Positions 55,566-64,000 of a stretch of 64,000 bases of DNA are shown here, one piece after another (position 1 is the first letter of the stretch; every line of letters starts with the position of its first letter). Origin of the DNA: Pohlia nutans (lineage: Eukaryota > Streptophyta > Bryopsida > Bryales > Mniaceae); contig CM040100.1 in assembly GCA_022496805.1 (NCBI GenBank), positions 16,955,009 to 17,019,008 on the forward strand, read 5' to 3'. The position numbers and the translations under genes are program-made. Under the pieces are notes generated by a model. That model was not told the DNA's origin. It saw only the letters and a list, made by a program, of their open reading frames with translations, and did no database searches.

Positions 55566-58500
55566 ATGGCACCCTGTAAAGATGCTCGAAGAGCTGGCCA
55601 GGGGACTAGATTACGGTTAGCTGAGCAAAATTTACTACAGGAGCGTAGGGCCAACGCAGCAGAGAGGGCCAGAAAGTATTGAGAGAGGAAGAGAGAATTT
55701 CTGCTGAACACTGTGAATGGTGCCGTAGGCACTACAGGAACTTCAGTGAACATCGATCGAGCTACTAGTAGAGCTGCAGATGAATGGGCAATTAGATGGT
55801 TTCATGAAACTAGCAGCAGGGGGTTGGAGTTTCAGAAAAAACTAATACCTAAAATTCTAAAGCACACTATATGGCAATCGGTACTCCCTACTTATGCGGA
55901 GATGGAGGTAGCCTACAACGCTGTAGGAAACATTTCACGAAGATGGCAGCAAATAAAAGGGTGCCACTCCAAAGACGACCAACGTGCTCGTAATGTCATC
56001 ATTCCTATGGTCCTTAGTTCAAAACCCGTGAGTGCTAGGCAAACAAGCCTTGTCACTGGAATTCATCGAAGAAACATGAAATCAGGACTTCTGAGGAGGA
56101 TAGCTCTTAAGGCTAGAACTGACTTAGCTTTTTGGGCAGTTTGTGGACGGAGAAGGAGAGTTGATGCATTGGCTCCTCATGTTACCAAATTGGTGGAAGA
56201 GTATTGTACTGCTAACACACGCATCAGTCCTAACAGGAAGGACATCATACGAAAGCGCATTGGTGCAAGGCAGTGGATCTCTCATCCAACACAGCACCTT
56301 CAAGAGTCTCAGGTTAGTTACAACAAGCATTATTTTGGTTCTTCAAAACGTAGTAAAACAATTAGCATTCATTCTATATGTCATGTATTGTGGCATCTAG
56401 ACCCTAAACCATATCAGATGGATGATTTTTGTAGACTAAGTTTGTTCACAAATTTGTCATCCATCTATTATATCATCCAAGTACGGATAAGGGAATATGA
56501 GGTGGAGCATCTCCCAGGGCTTGGCATTTTTCCGAGTGTTGGCAACTGTATCTGAAATGATTCGTGGATTTAGGTTTACACTTGCACTCTTGGATCATTT
56601 TGTTTTAGGGTGAGAGATAGTTCAACTTGCATGGAGAGATGCTTTTGTTATTGACTCTGTTTATTGCTTTTGTAAGCCTTGCTTTAGGTTCACGCTTATA
56701 AATATGTACAGTTTTTATTGTTGTCATTTTAATTGAAGCTCCTTGTACATTAGTATAAATTCATATTTCAAAAAGTTGGTACTGTCACATGTAGTCTGTT
56801 CATACGTTTTTAGGGATATGAATTTCTTTAGTACGAGTTCCTTTGCTAGTAACAAGAACTAGTACGAGTTCCTTTGCTAGTAACAGAAACTAGTACGAGT
56901 TCCTTTGCTAGTTACAGAAACTAGTCACAAGTTCCTTTGCCAGTAACAGGAACTAGGATTCATTCCATGGTTTCTTTTTTTCCTTTTCAAAGTCAATTTT
57001 TTCCTTTATCAAAAGATTAATGATTTCTTCTTTCCATTTTTCAGCTCTCTCTCTACACTAGATTCAGAAGCGAGCACCCTGCTGTGGAGATAGGAGTTCG
57101 TTCTTTTGAGGCACTTATACCTTGGTTCATGAGAAGAATGAAGGAATTCAACAGTTGCTGTTGCCGTGCCCACGTGCAAATGATGGAATTGAAGGAGGGC
57201 TTGAACTCTACGCGACGCGACACTGTGCACAAAAATTGTGAGTGTCAATGCGAGGTGTGTCGGCCCGTACCAGGTGGTTTGCTCTGTATGGAAGCGCATT
57301 CAACTTTTCCTGGTGTAACTGCTCTCTGCACAACCGTGCTTTGTCCAAAATCAGATGATGAGGAGTACCACAAGCTTGGCTGCATTCGAGGTTCCTGTGC
57401 AAACTGTGGCGTTTCAACACTAAAGCTTTGTCCTCAAGAACTCTCTGAGTCCTCTGATGCACTTGTGTCCTGGCGAAGATTTGAAATGGTGTTTGTGGGA
57501 AGAGGGGACGATGGTGGTGACCGGCATGCTCTACGTCTCGAACATAAAATGACCCCACCAGCGGACCTGGTTACTGATTTGAAGACGTCTCTGGAAGGAT
57601 TTCTGACGCACAATTTTGAAGCGAAGTGGCAGGACCATCAATTCAAGACTTGCATGGAGAACTTGTCACCAGATGCAATAGTCTCTGTCATTGACTTTGC
57701 GGAAAATTACTCCTTCAAATGGCAAAATGAAGTGCAGTCACAACATTGGTTCAGTTTTCAGGTTACAATACTTGTGCACATAACTTTTCGAATTCACCCA
57801 GAGTGGGACGGGGTAGATCCAGAGACGATGTTGCTGACCGAGTACCACTTTTATATTAGCGATGATAAGTCTCACGACAACCAGTTTGTCCAGTATTGTT
57901 TCTCATTGCACAAGGACTTTCTAGTTCAGCAAGGCTATCCTGTTCCAGTGGAGCATATTGTTTTCTCCGATGGATGTGCGGCCCAATTCAAATGTGCTAA
58001 AAATTTGTATTTTGTAGCGAGGTACCCTTCTTTGACTCGCACAAATGTTTTGCCTTTAGGGTGCACGATGCAATGGAATTGGTTTGGTACAGGCCATGGT
58101 AAAGGACGGTGGGATGGAGCCGGTGCGCATGTGAAACAAGCATTACGAGCTGAACAAGTGAAGCCTTTGGGATTGAGACTGCATAGTGCCACTGATGTGG
58201 TTAACTTTTTGCGCACTCAGATGACGAGGGAATACGCTGGTTACAGCAGAGCACGAAGATCAGTGCACCGCTATTTCTATGATGTAAAGGAAACTGAGGT
58301 CAATCTCATGCCTTCTTTCAATGCCCGAACTGTGGATGGGACAAGATCGTTCCATCAAGTTCGTAGTGTGAACCTCGAAGGAACTTCTCTACAAGTGCGG
58401 GATTTGTCCTGCTTCTGCAAGTTTTGTATGGATGGTGGAGATGGACCGTGCAACAATGCAGCGTATGTACCTGCCTTTGTGATGATAAGGCTGGAGCCAT

Positions 58501-59086
58501 GCGAAGCGACAACAGAATCTCGACGACAAAAAGGTGGCCGCGAGATCGAGGAACAACGTATTCACCCCCGCATGACTGCTGGTGAAGCTCGTGCTGCATC
58601 ATTAGAAGTTGGAGATCACTTTGTTGTTCTTGCAGACGAAGGAGGAGATGGGCCGGAGTTTTGGATCCTGCAGTGCACAGAAACCTTGCATGCAGTTGAG
58701 GAGGTAATGAAAGAAGATACATGGGGTCAAAGGGTCTATCAAGGCGAGCAGATTGTCATCGGTACCTATTACAAGCAAAAGGGAAAGAAGGTGACATCTT
58801 TCGTACGGGAAGATCCCAGTCGACATGCTCTTATATATTCTCACCTAGTATTGGCATCAAAGTTTCAAATGCCTGTGGCCACTCACCGCCAGAAAGGAGG
58901 TCGGCGAGGAACTCAGGTACTGTCTCATCTTATTCCACGTATTTTCACAAATAGTGTCCTTATTGTTGCTTGTTGTGCATATCCATTTTCTCTGATATGT
59001 TTATTTTTTGAGACAATGTGTAGGTCTATACGCTACAGCCTGAGGCACTCGAAATGATCCAGTCAAGACTTTTGGAAATAGAGTAG
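55566..59086 (+). CDS. DDE-type transposase-like gene, superfamily unassigned
   Basis: Three exons: 55566-56312, 57045-58916, 59024-59086; GT-AG borders, phase 0 throughout, about 870 aa. Exon 1 encodes a basic segment, then TRISPNRKDIIRKRIGA. One in-frame TGA at 55680-55682 breaks it (ARKY-stop-ERKRE) unless an unseen splice skips it. Exon 2 carries a Cys-rich region (CCCRAH, CECQCEVC) and a probable RNase H-like core: IDFAENYSFKWQNEVQSQHW, FSDGCAAQFK and FGTGHGKGRWDGAGAHVK. Candidate acidic residues are at codons 57693, 57969 and 58113 (spacing 92 and 48 aa). I know this signature (DFAEN, SDG...QxK, HGKG..D) from unnamed, transposon-like animal proteins and do not recognise a named plant family. 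Exon 2 is 624 codons with no break, so the copy is young. Confidence 0.6.
56830..56956. repeat. Four-unit tandem repeat in the transposase intron
   Basis: 34-bp units with AGTTCCTTTGCTAGTAACAG and AACTAGTACG. Confidence 0.85.
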
Positions 59087-59975
<889 letters not shown>

Positions 59976-60055
59976 AATGCCTGCGATATGAACCAAACCA
60001 CCAAGGCCTAGAATACCCTTACATGTCCTAAGCATATCTGAAACCTTCAATGCCT

Positions 60056-60512
60056 GGAGTTCTCTCCAAATTCGACAGTTTTGCAAAGATGCATTATAAA
60101 TGCATTTAAGACGAATATATTGAACTTGATGTATGAATCAAAGTTGTACATGTTGAATTTCAGACTGTATCCATATGGTTAGATTTATGATTAGTAGCAC
60201 CGATATTTTTGTGTAAAATATGAAACTCAAATTCTATTACAATTCGATTATGAATAAGATAATGTTTTATGGAGATGTTAACCTTATCTTATTTTTATGA
60301 GTTTACTTTGTTAGGAAAAAATTTACATTGAACTCTTTAACATTGCAGGTGATTCACTACAACGAGTAAGGAGGCACAAAATATTCACAAAACATCCCCT
60401 TTCTAATCAGGGCACACATTTGAGAAACAGAATTCCCATAGAATCTGGAGCAAAAAATGCAAAATACAAAGTACGCACAGTACAAAATATGCACGTTCAG
60501 TGAGTTAAGGGT
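60056..60512. mobile_element. TTAA MITE, family A copy 3, degraded
   Basis: Matches 790-1353 (GCAAAGATGCATTATAAATG, ATTCACTACAACG, ACATCCCCTTTCTAATC), ending near GAGTTAAGGG. The left terminus is obscured by the 66-bp duplication. Confidence 0.7.
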
Positions 60513-61458
60513 TTACTCCTATCAAAGGTAACAAGGTGTTCACTACACTTATTATTTGAGAAAACATACTATAGAGTACTTTTGTAGGAGCATTGTTGAA
60601 TTGGTGTATACACAAAAGTTCTAGATTTAAAATTTTAGATTCCATCTATATGATTAGATTTAGAATGCCATCACCACTATTGTATTATAAATTTTGAAAG
60701 TGAATTTCATAAATTATAAAGTCCTATTTATTGATATTGTAGTGCTTTTTAAATCTATAAGCTCACCTGTACTAAGCCACTTTTGAACTAAATTCAATAC
60801 AATAACTTTTGGTTAAAATTTCAAATACTCCTACTTTGGTGTTAAACTGTGGAGGTAATATACAAATTTATATTCCGGTTTAGCATTCTTCTAATTTAGT
60901 TTAAAATAATATTTAAAATTGCTGCACTATAAGGCTTATAATTTAAGGGGATGTTTTCCTACACTATAAGGCTCACCGCTCCAGTTTAAAATAGTATGTG
61001 CTTCATTTCCAAGAAAAGAGATTTCATAAATCTTATAACTTCGATTTTTATTTACATAAATATGATTAAATAAAGGAAAATATCATAAATTTTATTTTAT
61101 TTTAAAGCGTGAAGAATTGATGAGGTTTGATTGTATTGAGGTAAATGATGTAGGGTAGTATTGCTAGAAGCCAAAGAGGTTCGGGTGCTAAATAATGGTG
61201 TGTGGGAGGAGGGGTTAGGCATGGGCTGATCTCTAGAGTGTCCTTGTGATGGGTTATCCCATATGGTTTGCCATGGTGACCTCCTAAGTGTACACTACTT
61301 AAGGTGGAAGGCCTTTGAGTAAAAATCATCTCTTTCTACGCATTCCTTGTGTTTGTGTGTGCCTTGTGCAATCTTCTACTACCTTCAATAGATTGGGTAA
61401 ATCTAGTTTAAATTCTTAAAAGGTTTAGGCTTGAACTAAAGTGCAATTCTATTTGGGA
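60513..61458. other. Intergenic, no gene recognised
   Basis: AT-rich; 60610-60760 looks like a distant relative of family A (ATTTTAGATTCCATCTATAT). No protein-like frame. Confidence 0.4.
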
Positions 61459-61466
61459 GGCATGAG

Positions 61467-62148
61467 CCCGGGTACGCAACTCCTGTATTATATAGCCCTG
61501 ATTATAATCACTTATAATGCATTTTAGTCCAATCTCGAGTGATATAATTTGTTTTAATGTAGAAAACTTTTGTAGCCCTTCTAACAAGGAATCCAAAAAT
61601 GTAATTATGTATAGGAAATGAATATTCCTTGAAGCATATAATTGCATTAAAAACCTAATTATATGAGTTTTTTTAATACATGTAGCATAGGCCAAACTAC
61701 CCATCTTTTTGGGCTTTTTAATAAAAATTTAAGATTCTTTTAATTATAAATAAAACATTGCCAATGACTTTTAATTTTAATTGGAGGCAACTACTCGTGT
61801 GGATCTTTTAAAACTATGCATAGGCAACTTATTGGTCTAACTATTGGGATAGAAGACTACCGATTTGTGTCAGGATACGGTTGAGGTATGTGTTTTTAAA
61901 CCATAGGTGTTTAAAAATAGGTGTTTAAAAATAGATGTTTCAATTCTTTATATATGTTGTGGAATTTTGTTTTTTAATAAATATGCAACCCAAATTTTTT
62001 TACATCTCATTTTATTTAATTTGGTCTTCACCCAACTTTTTGGTCCTTTTATTTTTGTATAATTTGATATAATTTTTACAAAAGCCGTCCTCTAAGCCGT
62101 TTTAATGCCGATGCCCCCTGCATATAATATGGGAGTTGCGTACCCGGG
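61467..62148. mobile_element. Inverted-repeat element with 8-bp target duplication
   Basis: 682 bp. Ends CCCGGGTACGCAACTCC and its perfect inverse, continuing with partial match for about 10 more bases; flanked by GGCATGAG on both sides (61459-61466 and 62149-62156). No transposase frame. An 8-bp duplication suggests hAT, P or a related superfamily, but CCCGGG ends are not the usual hAT ends. Confidence 0.85.
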
Positions 62149-62156
62149 GGCATGAG

Positions 62157-62833
62157 GCTTGTTAAAAATGTTCACTCTATAGAACATATAATCCATAAGT
62201 ATAAATTTAGAACAAATATATTAATTCTATTGGTAAATTGTATTTACCCTAAAATAATCGAGGTATGAACAAAGAATTACAATAATGATGTACGTGATTT
62301 AAAAATAAATAAATTCAAAAAATAACTTCACTAAATTCATTTATAATCTATCATTGTTGAAATACTATTGTCTAATTTTAAAATTGGGTTCTAAAATAAG
62401 TAGATTAGTTATCATAATTGAATAATGAAATATGTATTGAATTTTAGATGGTATAATATTTTTTTTTAGTACGTGCAATTATGCAATAAGTCGTTTCTAT
62501 TCTTCTTTGGTTACATATTTTGTTCATAAGAACGCGTAACTTTATAAATTTTACATCTTTTATCTTTTGTGGGAAAATCTTACGTTATGTATAGTTGGAT
62601 GATTAAATTTTTAGTACATGCAATCATGTGCTTACCAACTTCTATTTTTATATGGTTGGATGATCCTAGTTTTAGTATATAATATCATGTAATTGTCGAT
62701 ATCGTTCTATTTTGAGAGAATATTATGTGTCTAGTATATGAAATTATGCAACTATTCCTTTTCATTCTGCTCTAGGAGAATTTGTTACATTGTTTATTAC
62801 ATGTATTTATGTTAATTATGTACGTATCTTTTT
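62157..62833. other. Intergenic, with loose local repeats
   Basis: AT-rich. A motif like GTACATGCAATCATG with TATTTTTATATGGTTGGATGA recurs about three to four times at 62470-62760 at roughly 90-bp spacing. No gene. Confidence 0.4.
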
Positions 62834-63172
62834 TGAACTCCTAAACGTACTAGCCCTTTTGACAGAAGTATATTCTAGCCTTAAAAGTAGATATTAGCAT
62901 GGGTCAAATGTACACGAGGTGTACATGAGAAGATCATTGCAAGTATAAAATCTACCCAACAATTTTGACATACTTGTAGTTGGAGGCCTCTCCAATATTA
63001 TCAACAACTCCCTTACTCCCCATCACAAAAGATTTATTGTAATTGCTAGACAATTTAATAGGCTTTGAAAGGTGACTTGGATGAAAATCATCCAAGTTTG
63101 TATGAGATAGTTACATCGCTCCAAAATCTGTTCTTGATCCAGTTTTAGGATGTTATGACGTTTACGAGTTAA
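62834..63172. mobile_element. TTAA MITE, family H copy 3
   Basis: Same orientation as 43334-43639; CTCCTAAACGTACTAGCCC to TGACGTTTACGAGTTAA. Contains a small internal duplication (GTACACGAGGTGTACATGAG). The left TTAA is lost. Confidence 0.75.
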
Positions 63173-63895
63173 TGTTCGTTGGGAGAATATTATGTACTTT
63201 AGGATATGCAATTATGTTCTTAAACCGTACAAGATCTTATATGAGCAAAGATAAACCCTTTAAGGTTCTATAGGGTTATTTTTGTTCGTAGGACTAAAGA
63301 GAATTTCTACCTTTTTATACATTTTTATATATAACATGCAATGCTTTAAATTCAGGTAAAGAAAAAAATCAAGAATTTGATTGAAATATACATTTAATAT
63401 CATGGAATGTAGTAGAAATAATTCAATTATATGATACTCTTCATTCAAATATCCTCCTAATGCAAGTGGTTACACTAGGTATATGAGCATTAGTGGCCTC
63501 AAATATGAAATTTAGGGTTTCCTTCCATTTTAGACGTAAGAAGTGCAATGAATGATTTTGTCATACTAATTTCATCCATTCAAGATAATGATTTTATTTT
63601 ATTTTTAAAATTTAAAATTAGCAATCTCACATCATGTGTTTATATGGTTAAAGAGATATATAATTTTTAAATTGACCTAAAATACATTTTCAGTATAATA
63701 GATGGATGCTATAGATTATCCAAATTAGAATATAGAGTGTTAAGTAGCAAGTAATTTGATAAAATTATATCAAAATATTACATACACAAGATTTTTTATT
63801 TGATTTTGGGTAACTCGTATATGTAGTAACATAACTTACCCGTTTTTATTACTTTGTAGGTGAATATAACTTATTCAAAAACTTGGTCATATGAG
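63173..63895. other. Intergenic, AT-rich
   Basis: No gene or repeat recognised; leads into the promoter-like block at the edge. Confidence 0.4.
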
Positions 63896-64000
63896 ATGCA
63901 ATTTCCCGCCACAACACTCCTCTAATTAGGGGGTGCCACCTGCTATTCCCGCCAACACTTCTCTAATCAGCGGCTGCCACCTCTGTTCCCGCAATTTTGA
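63896..64000 (+). promoter_or_regulatory. Three E2F-like sites in a 41-44 bp tandem repeat
   Basis: TTTCCCGCC at 63902, ATTCCCGCC at 63945 and GTTCCCGCA at 63985 match the E2F/DP consensus (TTTSSCGC) or lie one base from it. The segments between them are near-copies (AACACTCCTCTAATTAGG / AACACTTCTCTAATCAGC; TGCCACCT). The block is much GC-richer than the kilobase before it. Probably the promoter of a cell-cycle or DNA-replication gene beyond the right edge. Confidence 0.6.

Overview
The window reads as nuclear DNA of a land plant. It holds intron-rich genes with GT-AG introns, a PHS1-type tubulin kinase/phosphatase (a plant-lineage protein), plastid transit peptides and a very dense population of small DNA transposons. 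I favour a seed-free plant (bryophyte, lycophyte or fern), but the sequence does not settle this. All gene models were spliced by hand from reading frame, splice sites and family resemblance.

Layout. Positions 1-3.6 kb are repeats. Between 3.6 and 12.6 kb lies a tandem duplication of a 3-exon plastid rubredoxin-like gene (5541-6867 and 10579-12243); the upstream minisatellite and promoter were copied with it, and different transposons later entered each copy. From 13.8 to 18.2 kb there is a palindromic minisatellite. From 19.6 to 44 kb lies the gene-rich core: PHS1 (+, 20808-29638), a COQ2-type 4-hydroxybenzoate polyprenyltransferase (-, 30845-36375), a plastid-type GNAT acetyltransferase (-, 37816-39962), and a low-molecular-weight tyrosine phosphatase-like protein whose catalytic Cys is Ser (+, 40507-43817). 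The last two are divergently arranged. A 10-repeat TPR protein (-, 45307-46548) sits between 516-bp direct repeats. From 53.2 to 59.1 kb lies a probable class II transposon carrying an AT-hook reading frame, a frame with a PCNA-box-like motif, and a three-exon transposase-like gene. The right end is AT-rich, carries one clean inverted-repeat element, and finishes in three E2F-like sites, probably the promoter of a gene just outside.

The most unusual theme is a swarm of short elements that start TTAACCCCTAAA and end TTTAGGGGTTAA. At least five sequence families share these ends. In one case, removing the element and one TTAA restores an exact host tandem-repeat period, so TTAA is the target duplication. 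That pattern fits piggyBac-type transposition, which is rarely reported in plants. No source for mobilising them is visible here, and the 53-59 kb transposon has different ends.

The identified host genes are unrelated housekeeping or regulatory genes (plastid electron carrier, cortical microtubule control, ubiquinone synthesis, protein acetylation, phosphatase-like) and do not form a pathway.
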